Positions 34,101 through 43,770 are shown, counted from the first letter of the stretch. The stretch: DNA of 64,000 nt from Isosphaeraceae bacterium (GCA_026004735.1 BPJS01000001.1:930001-994000), one strand, 5' to 3'. Notes: a model not told the origin generated them from the letters alone. Program-made: numbers and translations.

Positions 34101-35033
34101 ATGCCCCCCTCGGCAGTCTTGCCGTCCGGTCCTCTGCTCGGCGCTCATATGTCGATCGCCGGCGGCCACCACAACGCCGCCCGCGCCGCTCAGGCCGCCG
34201 GCATGAAGACCGTCCAGGTCTTCACCAAGGCCAGCCATCAATGGTCGGCCCGCCCGCTGACCGATTCCGACGTCCGCGCCTTCCGCGACGCGCTGGCCGA
34301 GGGCGGTCTGGTCGATCCGGTCGCCCACGTTTCCTACCTGATCAACCTCGCCAGTCCCGACTCCCAGCTCTGGTCACGCTCGATCGACTCTCTGACGCTC
34401 GAGCTCGAACGCGCCGAGGCCCTCGGCATCGAGCCGGTCGTCGCCCATCCCGGCTCCCACCTCGGCTCGGGCGAGGATGCCGGGCTGACCCGAATCGCCC
34501 AGGCTCTGGATCAAGTTCACCGCCGCCTGCCCGGCCTCCGCGCCCGGGTGACGCTCGAATCGACCGCCGGACAGGGATCCAGCCTGGGATACCGCCTCGA
34601 GCATCTGGCGACGATCCTCGATCGCGTCCTCGCTCCCGAACGCCTGGCCATCTGCCTCGATACCTGCCACCTCTTTGCGGCGGGCTATTCGTGGTCCGAT
34701 ACCGCGTCGTACAATCTCTTGATCGACGAGGTCGACCGTCACGTGGGGATCGCCCGGGTCCGCGTCTGGCATCTCAACGATAGCGCGCGGGAATGCGGCA
34801 GTCGGGTCGATCGCCACGCCGGGATCGGTTGTGGTCGCATCGGTTTGGAACCGTTTCGCGCCCTGGTCAACGACCGTCGGTTCGCCCGGCTGCCGATGAT
34901 CCTCGAGACCCCCAAGGGAACCGACTCCCACGGAGTCGACCTCGACGTCGTGAATCGCTTGGCTCTGGAGCGCCTGATCGCGGGCCGCCCCGCCGCGGCC
35001 CCAAGGCGACGGAGGTCGGCACGCGATGGATGA
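34101..35033 (+). CDS. nfo: Deoxyribonuclease IV (AP endonuclease)
   Basis: The 310-residue protein is an endonuclease IV. Signatures are GAHMSIAGGHHNAARAA, QVFTKASHQW, the metal-ligand run VVAHPGSHLGSGEDAG, LESTAGQGSSLGYRLEHL, CLDTCHLFAAGY, VWHLNDSARECGSRVDRHAGIG and MILETPKGTD. These supply the His, Glu and Asp ligands of the three zinc ions. It cuts the backbone 5' to abasic sites in base excision repair. The start ATG at 34101 follows AAGGAA. Its end overlaps ppk1 by eight bases, so the two are transcribed together. Confidence 0.93.
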   Translation: MPPSAVLPSGPLLGAHMSIAGGHHNAARAAQAAGMKTVQVFTKASHQWSARPLTDSDVRAFRDALAEGGLVDPVAHVSYLINLASPDSQLWSRSIDSLTLELERAEALGIEPVVAHPGSHLGSGEDAGLTRIAQALDQVHRRLPGLRARVTLESTAGQGSSLGYRLEHLATILDRVLAPERLAICLDTCHLFAAGYSWSDTASYNLLIDEVDRHVGIARVRVWHLNDSARECGSRVDRHAGIGCGRIGLEPFRALVNDRRFARLPMILETPKGTDSHGVDLDVVNRLALERLIAGRPAAAPRRRRSARDG

Positions 35034-37224
35034 TCAGTCGCTCAATGTGGTCGAAGCCGCGGCACCTGAGGCCGCCCCGCCTGCCCCCGCGCTCGACGAC
35101 CCCTCACTCTATATCAACCGCGAGCTGAGCTGGATCTCCTTCAACGAACGTGTCCTCGAGGAAGCCCGCGACCCTTCGGTCCCCCTGCTCGAGCGCCTCC
35201 GCTTCCTGGCCATCACCGCCTCCAACCTCGACGAATTCTTCGAGGTCCGCGTCGCCGGCCTCCAAGCTCAGCTCTACGAAAACCTCGAACCCCAGGACAT
35301 CCCCCCCGATGGCATGGGACCGGAAGCCCAGCTCATCGAAATCGCCCACCGGGTCCACAACTTCGTCGCCCGCCAGTACGAAACCTGGAACGACCAGATT
35401 CGCCCCGCCTTAGAACGCCACGGCATCCTGCTCTGCTCACCCGAAGACCTGACCGACGACGACAACCGCTTCCTCGACGAGTTCTACAACTCCCAGGTCT
35501 ACCCCGTCCTGACGCCCCTGGCGATCGACCCGGCCCACCCCTTTCCCCACATCCACAACAAGAGCCTTAACATCATTTTGCGGCTTGAAGCCGTCAGCCA
35601 GGATTCGCCCCGTCAGCTCTACGCCGTGCTCCAGGTGCCGGGCATCCTCAGCCGCTTGGTCAAGCTTCCGGCTTCCCCGGGCGATTCCCGCCAGCGGTTC
35701 CTGCTCCTGCGCGACGTGATCGGCCCCCGGCTCGGTTCGCTCTTCGGCGGATTTCGAGTCGCTGCCCGTGCCGCCTTTCGCGTCACCCGCAATAGCGACC
35801 TGTCGATCCAGGAAGGCGATATCAAGACCAGCCTTCTGTCGACGGTTCAGGAAACCCTCCGCCAACGCAAGTGGGGCGAGGCGGTTCGGCTCGAGATTGC
35901 CGACACCGCTGATGACGGCTTCCTCAGCCTGCTCCGCCAGGCCCTCGACCTCCACGAGCGCGACGTCTACAAAGTCCCCAATCCCGTCGACCTGACCTCG
36001 CTGCTCGGCCTGGTCCGCATCGAAGGCTTCCGCGAATTGAAGGAACCGCCCTTCGAGCCTCAGATGCCGATCCGCCTGGCCGACTCGAGTAACCTCTTCA
36101 GCGTCATCCGCGACCAGGATCTCCTGGTCCACCATCCCTTCGAGTCGTTCGACACGGTCATTCAATTCATCGAACAGGCGGCCGACGATCCCAACGTCCT
36201 GGCCATCAAGCAGACCCTCTACCGCACCTCCGAGGACAACCCGATCATCAACGCCCTGGCCCGGGCCGCCGAGAATGGCAAGCAGGTCACCGCCCTGGTC
36301 GAGCTCCAGGCCCGCGCCGACGAAGAGAACAACATCGTCAAGGCTCGGGCGTTGCAACGCGCCGGCGTCCACGTCGTCTACGGCCTGGTTGGGCTCAAAA
36401 CCCATTGCAAGGCCGCCCTGGTCGTCCGCCGCGAGGTCGACGGCATCCGCCGCTACCTCCACGTCGGCACAGGAAACTACAACCCTTCCACCGCCCGGCT
36501 CTACACCGACCTGAGCTTTTTCACCTGCCGTGAAGACTTCGGCGAAGACGCCAGCGCCCTATTCAACCTCCTGACCGGCTATTCCCAGCACCACGACTGG
36601 AACCGGCTGGTCGTCGCGCCCAAGTACCTCAGCGACCGGGTCATTTCCCTGATCGAGCGCGAGGCCAACCACGCCCGCGCCGGTCGTCCTGCCCGGATCA
36701 TCGCCAAGATGAACGCCCTGGTCGATCCACGCGCCATCCAGGCCCTCTACGCCGCTAGCCGCGCCGGTGTCCGCATCGACCTGATCATCCGCGGCATCTG
36801 CTGCCTGCGCCCCGGCTTGCCCGGCATCTCGGACCGGATCCGCGTCATCTCGATCGTCGACAAATATCTGGAACATTCCCGCATCTGCTACTTTGCCAAT
36901 GACGGCAATCCCGAGGTCTATCTGACCTCGGCCGACTGGATGCCCCGCAACTTCCGCCGCCGCGTCGAACTGATGTTCCCGGTCGAAGACCCCCGCCTCC
37001 GCTCCCGGCTGGTCGACGGCATCCTCGGCGTCTACCTAGCCGACAACACCAAGGCTCGCTTGATGCATCCCGACGGCACCTACGAGCGCATCGTGCCCGC
37101 GCCCGGCGAACCCCGCATCCGCGCCCAGATCGAATTCCAGAACATTGCCCGCGAGTTCTTCGGCCACGCGGACCAGACGCCCCGCTCCCCGATCCCTGCC
37201 CCTTCCGTGTTCGACAACCACTGA
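35026..37224 (+). CDS. ppk1: Polyphosphate kinase 1
   Basis: The 732-residue protein has the four-domain PPK1 layout. The N-terminal domain starts with LYINRELSWISFNERVLEEA and LDEFFEVRVAGL. The catalytic half has HHPFESFDTVIQFIEQAADD, IKQTLYRTSEDNPIINAL, and YLHVGTGNYNPSTARLY, where the His is the autophosphorylated residue. Later blocks are GICCLRPGLPG, and SRICYFANDG with ADWMPRNFRRRVE. It reversibly transfers the ATP gamma-phosphate to polyphosphate. The start follows GGAGG and overlaps nfo. A SixA phosphatase gene faces it about 400 bases downstream. Confidence 0.95.
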   Translation: MDDQSLNVVEAAAPEAAPPAPALDDPSLYINRELSWISFNERVLEEARDPSVPLLERLRFLAITASNLDEFFEVRVAGLQAQLYENLEPQDIPPDGMGPEAQLIEIAHRVHNFVARQYETWNDQIRPALERHGILLCSPEDLTDDDNRFLDEFYNSQVYPVLTPLAIDPAHPFPHIHNKSLNIILRLEAVSQDSPRQLYAVLQVPGILSRLVKLPASPGDSRQRFLLLRDVIGPRLGSLFGGFRVAARAAFRVTRNSDLSIQEGDIKTSLLSTVQETLRQRKWGEAVRLEIADTADDGFLSLLRQALDLHERDVYKVPNPVDLTSLLGLVRIEGFRELKEPPFEPQMPIRLADSSNLFSVIRDQDLLVHHPFESFDTVIQFIEQAADDPNVLAIKQTLYRTSEDNPIINALARAAENGKQVTALVELQARADEENNIVKARALQRAGVHVVYGLVGLKTHCKAALVVRREVDGIRRYLHVGTGNYNPSTARLYTDLSFFTCREDFGEDASALFNLLTGYSQHHDWNRLVVAPKYLSDRVISLIEREANHARAGRPARIIAKMNALVDPRAIQALYAASRAGVRIDLIIRGICCLRPGLPGISDRIRVISIVDKYLEHSRICYFANDGNPEVYLTSADWMPRNFRRRVELMFPVEDPRLRSRLVDGILGVYLADNTKARLMHPDGTYERIVPAPGEPRIRAQIEFQNIAREFFGHADQTPRSPIPAPSVFDNH

Positions 37225-37628
37225 CCGGAGCGGCCTTCATCGACCTTCGCCGCGCATCCAACCACACCAATTTTTCCACATCCTGCCCCGAGTACGCCTG
37301 CTTAGGCACCCCAACCCGACCGCGAGGCAGCCCGATCCATCGCGACGGCCAGCGCCGCAGGGTCCCGCTCCATAAACCGATCGATCCGGCAACCCCAATC
37401 CTGGGCCTCAACCGCGAGGCCGGCCAACCCATGAGCGTCGGCTCAGCCCGCAGCCCAGCGATCCTCCGGCCGCGGCATTCACCCCCGTACGCTCACGGGC
37501 AGCACGCCGGGATCAGGACCACCTCGTTCGCAGCCTCCTCGCGTCCGGCCAGTTCGGTCTTTGGTGTCCTCGCCAGCCCCGGAGCCAGGCCAAGGATCAC
37601 GCTGGGCAGGTCGAATCGGGCCTGAGGC
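37225..37628. other. Convergent intergenic region between ppk1 and sixA
   Basis: No gene here can be supported. The minus strand shows two short coding-like stretches interrupted by stops: one encodes RFDLPSVILGLAPGLA and ends near 37493, the other encodes AVEAQDWGCRIDRFMERD and ends near 37300. They could be remains of a gene that once followed sixA, or chance open frames in GC-rich DNA. No clear terminator hairpin was found. Confidence 0.4.
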
Positions 37629-38108
37629 TCAATGCCGCAACAATCTCGGCCGCGCCAACCAATCCAAGTCCCAGCCGCCGCTCCGACCCGCCAGCGCCGC
37701 CACCCCCGCCTTGCGGAGCATGATCGAATCCAAGGGCCGGCCCGCACAGAGCAGCCCCACCAGATCGCTGATCCAGGGATTGTGGCCCACCACCATCAGG
37801 CCCGACTCGGGCCGGGTTTCAAGCCAGTCAGCCACCGACTCCGCCACTTGATCGGCCACGAGCGCCGCGTCTTCCTCGATGCCGCCGGCTGGCGCTAGCA
37901 GCTCCGCGGCGATCTCCGCCGTTTGACGCGCTCGTAGCAGCGGGCTGGTGACAATCCGTTCCACCTCGACACCCCACCGCACCAACCCCCGCGCAACCTG
38001 ACGCACCCGCCGCCGGCCCACCGGTGTCAACGGACGTTCCGCGTCGGCCAGCCCCGGCGTCCCCGTCGGAACCGCGATCCCATGCCGGAGCAAGTACAGC
38101 CGTTCCAT
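37629..38108 (-). CDS. sixA: Phosphohistidine phosphatase SixA-like (histidine phosphatase family)
   Basis: The start is the ATG at 38108, behind AGGGGA; the longer frame upstream lacks such a signal. The 159-residue protein carries the family signature LYLLRHGIAVP, with RHG containing the catalytic His, then RARQTAEIAAELL and the second active-site His in LMVVGHNPWISDLVG. Length matches SixA, which dephosphorylates phosphohistidine on phosphotransfer proteins. Small relatives often sit beside polyphosphate or phosphate genes, which fits ppk1 across the intergenic gap. It lies downstream of the arginine-dihydrolase-like gene, 22 bases away, and may belong to that operon. Confidence 0.87.
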   Translation of the reverse strand: MERLYLLRHGIAVPTGTPGLADAERPLTPVGRRRVRQVARGLVRWGVEVERIVTSPLLRARQTAEIAAELLAPAGGIEEDAALVADQVAESVADWLETRPESGLMVVGHNPWISDLVGLLCAGRPLDSIMLRKAGVAALAGRSGGWDLDWLARPRLLRH

Positions 38109-38130
38109 CGAAATCGCATCCCCTTGCGCT

Positions 38131-38985
38131 TCACGGACCGGCCGATGCCCAGGCGAGCCTCCGCCAGGCGGCCGCCTCCTCACCATCCAGCCGGAGCGTC
38201 AGACACTTCGCGCTGCCACCCGACTTGATGAACTCCGTCAGGCACAGCTCGTGCGTGCGAAATCCATTCGCCCGCAACGCCGCTGTCAATTTGGGCGCAC
38301 CCTGATGCAGCACGACCGACCGCCCCACCACCACTGCGTTGCAGCTAAACGACGCCGCCTCGTCGCCCGAGACCTCGATCAGCCGCGGCACGTGCGCTTT
38401 GAGCACGGCGCGGCCGTAGTCGTCGAACGCGCCCGGGTAGTAGATCGCCAGCTCCTCCGTCAACGGGCAAAAACAAGTATCGAGATGATAAAACCGAGGA
38501 TCGACCAGCTCCAGCGGCAGCACGTGCAAACCAAGCCGTTCGCCGATCCACTGATGACTCCGAACATCCGACCGAAACCGATAGCCGGCAAACAACGTTT
38601 CGCCACAAAACAGAGCGTCCCCAGCCCCTTCAAAGTACATTTCTGCGGGCAGCTCGATCCGCTCAAAACCGTGCGCATCGAACCAGGCTGCGAACCGTGG
38701 TTCCTCACGCCTCCGAACGCTGTGCCGGAACCGCGAGAGCACCACCGACGAGCCATAGATCAGCCCGGCGTTGGCCGTGAAGACCAGGTCCGGAAGCCCG
38801 CGCACCGGCTCGAGGCATTCGATCCTCGCCCCCAAATCCTCCAACGTTCGCCGCAGCAATGCCCACTGCTGCTGTGCCCGACCGTGGTCGGCCCCCACCG
38901 CCCGCTTCATCCACGGATTGATCTCGTACTCAATCCCGTAGTAATCCGGCGGGCACATCAGGATCCGCGGCGTCGTCCGGTCCAT
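38131..38985 (-). CDS. Arginine dihydrolase/dimethylargininase-like amidinotransferase-fold enzyme
   Basis: The 284-residue protein starts at 38985; a start nine codons earlier would overlap the upstream gene. The opening ILMCPPDYYGIEYEINPWM and DLVFTANAGLI match the N-terminal half of cyanobacterial ArgZ/AgrE, and the fold is that of guanidino-modifying enzymes. Candidate catalytic residues are His168 (YHLDTCFC), Cys261 (SGGSAKCLTL) and Asn72 in TANAG; from memory, an Asn near position 71 sets the dihydrolase reaction of ArgZ. Expected chemistry is arginine to ornithine, CO2 and two ammonia. The gene 14 bases upstream encodes the domain that forms the other half of ArgZ/AgrE, so this is a split form. 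Dimethylargininase or arginine deiminase activity is the alternative. Confidence 0.8.
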   Translation of the reverse strand: MDRTTPRILMCPPDYYGIEYEINPWMKRAVGADHGRAQQQWALLRRTLEDLGARIECLEPVRGLPDLVFTANAGLIYGSSVVLSRFRHSVRRREEPRFAAWFDAHGFERIELPAEMYFEGAGDALFCGETLFAGYRFRSDVRSHQWIGERLGLHVLPLELVDPRFYHLDTCFCPLTEELAIYYPGAFDDYGRAVLKAHVPRLIEVSGDEAASFSCNAVVVGRSVVLHQGAPKLTAALRANGFRTHELCLTEFIKSGGSAKCLTLRLDGEEAAAWRRLAWASAGP

Positions 38986-38999
38986 CGCTCTTGCGTCCC

Positions 39000-40247
39000 T
39001 CAGGAGCCGCACAAATCCTCGGCGAGCTCACGAAGAAACGGCTCGACGTCGGTCACAATCCCGATCGTCTGGAACGAGCCGCGATCGTTGAGCTTCGTGA
39101 TCGTGGCCGGATTGATGTCCACGCACGCCATCTTGACCCACGCCGGCAGCAGATTGCCGGTGGCGATGGAATGCAGGGTCGTCGCAATGCAAAGCGCGAA
39201 ACCCACCCCGCGAATCGCCCGACGCATCGCGGCCTGGGCCGCCAGCATGTCGGAAATCACCTCCGGTAGCGGGCCGTCATCGCGCACCGACCCGGCCAGC
39301 ACCACCTCCACCCCGTGACGTATACATTCATACATAATGCCCGATCGGAGGACGCCGCGCTCCACCGCCGCTTTGATCCCGCCCAACCGCCGGATCGTGT
39401 TGATCGCTCGCAAGTGATGCTCGTGACCGTGCTCGATCGGCTCCCCGCGGCTCAACGAGACCCCGAGGCTCGTCCCATACAACGCCTGCTCGATGTCATG
39501 AGTCGCCAGCGCATTGCCCGCAAAGAGCACGTGAATCCAGCCTTCGCGGATCAGCCGCGCCACGTGTCCCGCCGATCCGGTATGGACGATCGCCGGTCCG
39601 CCGACGAGCAAGACCTTCTTGCCCGCCTCGCGGGTCTCACGGATCGCATCGGCCACCGCCGCCTGGCGGATCGCCTTGGGCTTCTCGCTCGAGACCTCTG
39701 AGCTCATAAACCCAAAGACCGTCTCGCCGCGGGCACGCTGCGACGGCATCACCCGAACGCCGGCATACCCGACAACGATCGGCATCCCGACCTCGACATC
39801 GGCCATCGCCACGCATCGCGCTGTTCCAGCCGCCGGATCCACCACGATCCCGCAATCCATCTCCTGGTCGGCCACCTCCACCCAACGGCCCGCAATCCGA
39901 ACCTCGGTCCGCTCGTTGGTCGTGCTGTAAAACCCATCGGGGAAACACCCCGGCAGATCCGCGGCCACCGTCCGCGCATCCTCGGTGTGAACCGGGACCG
40001 CCCCGTGTTGCAGCAAGTCCCCAATAATTTCGCGAAGCCGCTCGGGCGACGAGGCGCGAATCGCAATCACCGCGTGGCTCGGGTCCACCCGCCGCGTCCC
40101 GATCTCGCACTTCTTGATCTCAAACTGGCCCCCCATCTGGAGAACCCGATCAAGAATCTTCGGCAGCAACAGCGAGTCGATGATGTGGCCGCGAACCTCC
40201 ACCTCCTCAACGGCCGACCCGGCAACCACCTGATCAGTCTTGGTCAT
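39000..40247 (-). CDS. TIGR00300/LOR-SDH family protein, probable ornithine cyclodeaminase
   Basis: The 415-residue protein has the arrangement of the TIGR00300 family. The N-terminal LOR/SDH domain has HIIDSLLLPKILD, FEIKKCEIGTRRVDPSHA and VHTEDARTVAADLPGCFPDGFYST. The C-terminal nucleotide-binding part has KVLLVGGPAIVHTGSAGHVARLI, LFAGNALATHDIEQALYGTSLG and the final CVDINPATITKLNDRGS. Archaeal and cyanobacterial members convert ornithine to proline with loss of ammonia, using NAD. It is the first gene of the pair with an arginine-dihydrolase-like protein, so together they would take arginine to proline. The ATG at 40247 begins MTKTDQVVAG. Confidence 0.85.
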   Translation of the reverse strand: MTKTDQVVAGSAVEEVEVRGHIIDSLLLPKILDRVLQMGGQFEIKKCEIGTRRVDPSHAVIAIRASSPERLREIIGDLLQHGAVPVHTEDARTVAADLPGCFPDGFYSTTNERTEVRIAGRWVEVADQEMDCGIVVDPAAGTARCVAMADVEVGMPIVVGYAGVRVMPSQRARGETVFGFMSSEVSSEKPKAIRQAAVADAIRETREAGKKVLLVGGPAIVHTGSAGHVARLIREGWIHVLFAGNALATHDIEQALYGTSLGVSLSRGEPIEHGHEHHLRAINTIRRLGGIKAAVERGVLRSGIMYECIRHGVEVVLAGSVRDDGPLPEVISDMLAAQAAMRRAIRGVGFALCIATTLHSIATGNLLPAWVKMACVDINPATITKLNDRGSFQTIGIVTDVEPFLRELAEDLCGS

Positions 40248-40351
40248 GGCTGGGGTGATCCCGCGTGCCCGTCAGGCCCAGGGAGCCAGGCCGACCCAGA
40301 CTCCCTCGCCTATTCTACGCTCCGACCCCACCCAGCGGCTCGTTCCCAGCC

Positions 40352-41374
40352 TCACGCCCCGGGATCGAGCACCGCCTGTACATCCACCGGCGGTTCGCCC
40401 GGCAGATCGGTGACGATCCGCAGCGTCCGCCGGCTCACCCCCGCCCCTTCAGCCTCCTGCGGCCGGTAGGCGATCGTCAACACATGCACCGCCTTGGCAC
40501 CGTCCCCACCACCACGCACTTCCAGGTCCTCTCCGGCCCCTTCGATCGCCGTAATCGCAAACGGCTGCGAACCCCGCACCAGGACCCGCGCTTGCGGAAT
40601 CGCCCGGCCCAGACTCACCAGAGCCGGCGTCGCCGTGAGCCGGCCACGCACCTCCAACTGAACCGGAATCGGCACGACCGGCGTCTCCGGATCATTGGTC
40701 CGAAGCTGAATCTCCTCGCGAATCCAACCAGCCGCCGCATCGGGCCTCACCTTGGCAACCAGCACATATCCCACACCCTGCCCGGTCCGATACGACTCAT
40801 AGAGCGTCGCTTCAATCGCCTGGCTCAACCGTTGCGATGCCAACATCCGCTCGATCCGCCAGTTCGGCGCTCCGACCCGGTCAATCTCCAGACGCAATTC
40901 CGCCTCCTGATCCCGGGACAACGTCCCAAACTCCAACGTCCCCGGGTTCAGCACCACGTCGCTCAGAATCGTCGATCGAACCCCCAACCGCGCCTCGCCC
41001 TGCCGACCACTGGCCGTCACGAGCGTCACGGTCAGCGTCGTCGCCTTCACGCCCACAAAATTGCGGGTGTCCATCTGTGCCTCGATGACCGCCTGTTGTC
41101 CCGGCCCGACCTGCTCGGCCAGCGCGCGACCCGTCGTGCAGCCACACGAAGCCCGCACGTCCAGGATTCTGACCGGCTCGCTCAGCCGGTTCGTCATCAC
41201 AAACTGATGCCGCACCACAGCGCCCCGCGGAACCGGTCCAAAGTCATGCCCCGACTCCGCAAACATCGCTTGCGCCCAGTTCCGCTGCGACGCACGGCTC
41301 GGCGCCGGCTCGGCCACCACGACCGCCAGCACCAACGCCCACAACCACCTCGAGGCCCACACCCGACCGCACAT
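40352..41374 (-). CDS. DUF1573-family exported protein
   Basis: I start at the ATG at 41374, eight bases after AGGAGG, giving 340 residues. A signal peptide is evident (ASRWLWALVLAVVVAEPAPSRA). The following domain, AESGHDFGPVPRGAVVRHQF with NRLSEPVRILDVRASCGCTT, is the DUF1573 hallmark including the CGCT motif. The rest is a series of Ig-like beta domains (QLRTNDPETPVVPIPVQL). Such proteins are periplasmic or surface-bound and common in Bacteroidetes and Planctomycetes; their role is not known. The gene stands alone between the TIGR00300 gene and a PP2C gene on the same strand. Confidence 0.85.
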   Translation of the reverse strand: MCGRVWASRWLWALVLAVVVAEPAPSRASQRNWAQAMFAESGHDFGPVPRGAVVRHQFVMTNRLSEPVRILDVRASCGCTTGRALAEQVGPGQQAVIEAQMDTRNFVGVKATTLTVTLVTASGRQGEARLGVRSTILSDVVLNPGTLEFGTLSRDQEAELRLEIDRVGAPNWRIERMLASQRLSQAIEATLYESYRTGQGVGYVLVAKVRPDAAAGWIREEIQLRTNDPETPVVPIPVQLEVRGRLTATPALVSLGRAIPQARVLVRGSQPFAITAIEGAGEDLEVRGGGDGAKAVHVLTIAYRPQEAEGAGVSRRTLRIVTDLPGEPPVDVQAVLDPGA

Positions 41375-41539
41375 CGCTCGGCCTCCTGCCCACACGGCCG
41401 TCCCCCGATCCTGGATCGGCTCCCTCAGGGCTCGCCCGACTCAACATACCTAATCGACCATCGCCCGCTCTGGCTCGATTTCTCCAGCTCAGGACTCGAC
41501 CGCCGCCCCACCTTTAAGAGGTCCTAGGCCTCAATCAGA

Positions 41540-42556
41540 TCAAGACTTGCGCCGCGCTTTGGGGGGCTGAGAGAGGATCGGCGGCAGATACTCGGTCAGT
41601 CCGCTCGGGGTGGGTTGGGCCACGGTCTGGGTGAACCGGCCAACGACGACCGTCACGTTGTCGCGGCCACCGTTGGCCAGGGCCTGGTCGATCAGAGCCT
41701 GGCAGGCCGCGGCAGGTGCCTCGTGTTCGCGGAGAATCCGCTCGATGGTGGTGTCGTCGACCATGTCGGTTAGGCCATCGGTGCAGGCCAAGAGCCGGTC
41801 GCCGTCGGCCAGTTCCGTTTCTGCGTAGTCGACCCGAACACTCCGCTCGTTGGCTCCGAGGACGTTGGTGAGCACCCGCCGCGTCTTGCGGGCCAGTTCC
41901 GATCCTGGCTCGGCTACGCCCGCGTCGATGAGGAGTTGGGCCATCGTGTGGTCGTGGGTGAGCTGCTCCAGCCCCTCCTGATTTCTCAGCAGATAGACCC
42001 GGGAGTCGCCGGCGTAGACCACGTAGAGCGTCGATCCGATCTGGTGGGCGAGCGAGAGTGTCGTTCCCATGCCGCTCATCCTTGGGTTCTTGGCCGCCAT
42101 GTTCCGGATGACGTGGTCGATGATCTGGAAAAACGCCGTCGCCTTTTGCCGCAACTCCTCGCTGATCTGCTCGCTGGGCTTGAGTGTCCACTGAACCTCG
42201 CTGGCGCCGAGCACCCAGGCCGTCCGCAGTGCCAGGTAGCTTGCCAGATCCCCGAACTCGCGGCCGCCCATCCCGTCGGCCACGACGACCGAACTAATCT
42301 CGTCCCCGGCCTCGACGGCCGGCTCCAGCAGCACGCTGCTGGCCAAAACCTCGCGAATCCGCTGGCGCCGAACGACCAAAAACTGGTCCTCGTTCCGCTC
42401 CCTGACCCGCCCCGGATGACTTAGACCGGCAAAGTCGGCCCGCAGCCCCGGTCCCGACCCTCGTTCGAAATACCGCGCGACCAGTTGATCGAAGCTCAAG
42501 TACTGATCGGTCTCCGGCGGCTCGCGTCGCGGCGTCGGGTTGCTCGTCTGGTTCAT
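41540..42556 (-). CDS. PP2C-family Ser/Thr protein phosphatase
   Basis: The start is the ATG at 42556 (MNQTSNPTPRRE), behind GGGGAG, giving 338 residues. PP2C motifs appear in order: RERNEDQFLV, SSVVVADGMGG, GMGTTLSLAHQI, YVVYAGDSRVYLLR, LLACTDGLTDMVDD and GGRDNVTVVVGRF. The Asp residues of these motifs bind two Mn or Mg ions. A 55-residue N-terminal extension precedes the domain and an extra stretch (VLASSVLLEPAVEAGDE) follows NEDQF. It reverses Ser/Thr kinase action in the cytoplasm; a partner kinase is not adjacent. It is divergent from the PEP-CTERM gene. Confidence 0.9.
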   Translation of the reverse strand: MNQTSNPTPRREPPETDQYLSFDQLVARYFERGSGPGLRADFAGLSHPGRVRERNEDQFLVVRRQRIREVLASSVLLEPAVEAGDEISSVVVADGMGGREFGDLASYLALRTAWVLGASEVQWTLKPSEQISEELRQKATAFFQIIDHVIRNMAAKNPRMSGMGTTLSLAHQIGSTLYVVYAGDSRVYLLRNQEGLEQLTHDHTMAQLLIDAGVAEPGSELARKTRRVLTNVLGANERSVRVDYAETELADGDRLLACTDGLTDMVDDTTIERILREHEAPAAACQALIDQALANGGRDNVTVVVGRFTQTVAQPTPSGLTEYLPPILSQPPKARRKS

Positions 42557-42788
42557 CGCCTGAAACACTCCCCGGTCCCCTCTTGGCTCGCGCGACTCTG
42601 GCACCACGCACCAGCGGCCATATCGTTCAGCGTCCCGACCCAGCCAGGTCGATGCAACCACGAATCTCCCGGCCACAACCGTTGAAAAAAACGAACAAAT
42701 CGTTACGGCCCCTTTCGAAATTGACTGACTGAATTATCGTAGGGAAGGCCTTGCGAGCGTGGTTGCAATCAGAAGGAACGCGTTGCCT
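42557..42788. promoter_or_regulatory. Divergent, AT-rich promoter region of the PP2C and PEP-CTERM genes
   Basis: The part at 42684-42740 is clearly AT-richer than its surroundings. It holds an inverted repeat AACGA-ACAAA-TCGTT at 42690-42704, which on the minus strand is followed by a run of seven T, and a TTGACT at about 42720. Both promoters are probably here; exact boxes are not certain. Confidence 0.3.
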
Positions 42789-43770
42789 ATGATCCGACAA
42801 GGCGGGAGCTTGTGGAGCGGGCTCATCTACGTGGCGCTACTGAACGTGCCGGTTTTGGCCGACCCGATCTACGCGGTGACCGTCCTGGGTACGGGCGTCC
42901 CAGTCGCGTTGAACGATGCGGCCCAGGTCGTGCTCAACGACGCCGGCCGGGTGATCCTCTGGCAATCCGGGGTCCGACAGGAGTTGTTTACTGGTTCGGC
43001 GGTTGCCCTGAACAATCAGGGGGAGGTCGCGGGCCGATCCGCCGGGCGGGCGGTGCTCTATCGCTCCGGCGGTCTCGTCGACCTGGGCGTTGGGACCGCT
43101 CGGACGTTGAACGATCTGGGGGTCGTCCTCGTCGACGATGGCGACACAATCTTCTCCTGGCAGAACGGCGTGACGACCGAGCTGCCGGCCCTGGTCGACC
43201 TCGGCCTCCGCTCGATGAACAACAACGGCTGGGTCGTCGGCGAGGCGGGTTTTGCGTTCGGCGAGCCGTTCTACTTCGACGGCAACGTGGTCCGCAGGCT
43301 TCGAGCTGAAGGGTTTGCCACCGACATCAACAACAACAACGCCTTCGTCTACATCGAGTTGACCGACGATGGCAACATCCTCTACCTGCGAGACGGCTCG
43401 ACCACGATCAACCTCGGCGCCCTCGACCCCTTCGACACGTCCAACCAGGTCAACGCCCTCAACGACTTCAACCTCGCTGTCGGCGGCTCGGGGGGAGCGG
43501 GCTTCCTCTGGCAGGCTGGCGTGATGTACGACCTCAACGCTCTCTTGCTGCCGCAAGATCAGGCCGAGTGGTTCATCGCCACGGCCGTCGATATTAACGG
43601 CCTCGGCGATATTCTGGCCTGGGGCGTGTCGAGGAGTACCGGAGGGCTTCGCGCATTACTGCTTCGGCAAGTGCTGGCTCCGGCCATTGTCCCCGAGCCT
43701 TCGAGCAGCCTGCTGGCCCTGGCCGGCCTGACGACCGTCGTCCCGCTGTTTGTGCTAGGCCGTCGTCGGG

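Noticed and set aside
34101..38108. nfo-ppk1-sixA as a single phosphate-stress or defence operon
   Set aside because: sixA is on the opposite strand and belongs more likely with the arginine genes; nfo is a housekeeping repair gene. No defence gene was seen.
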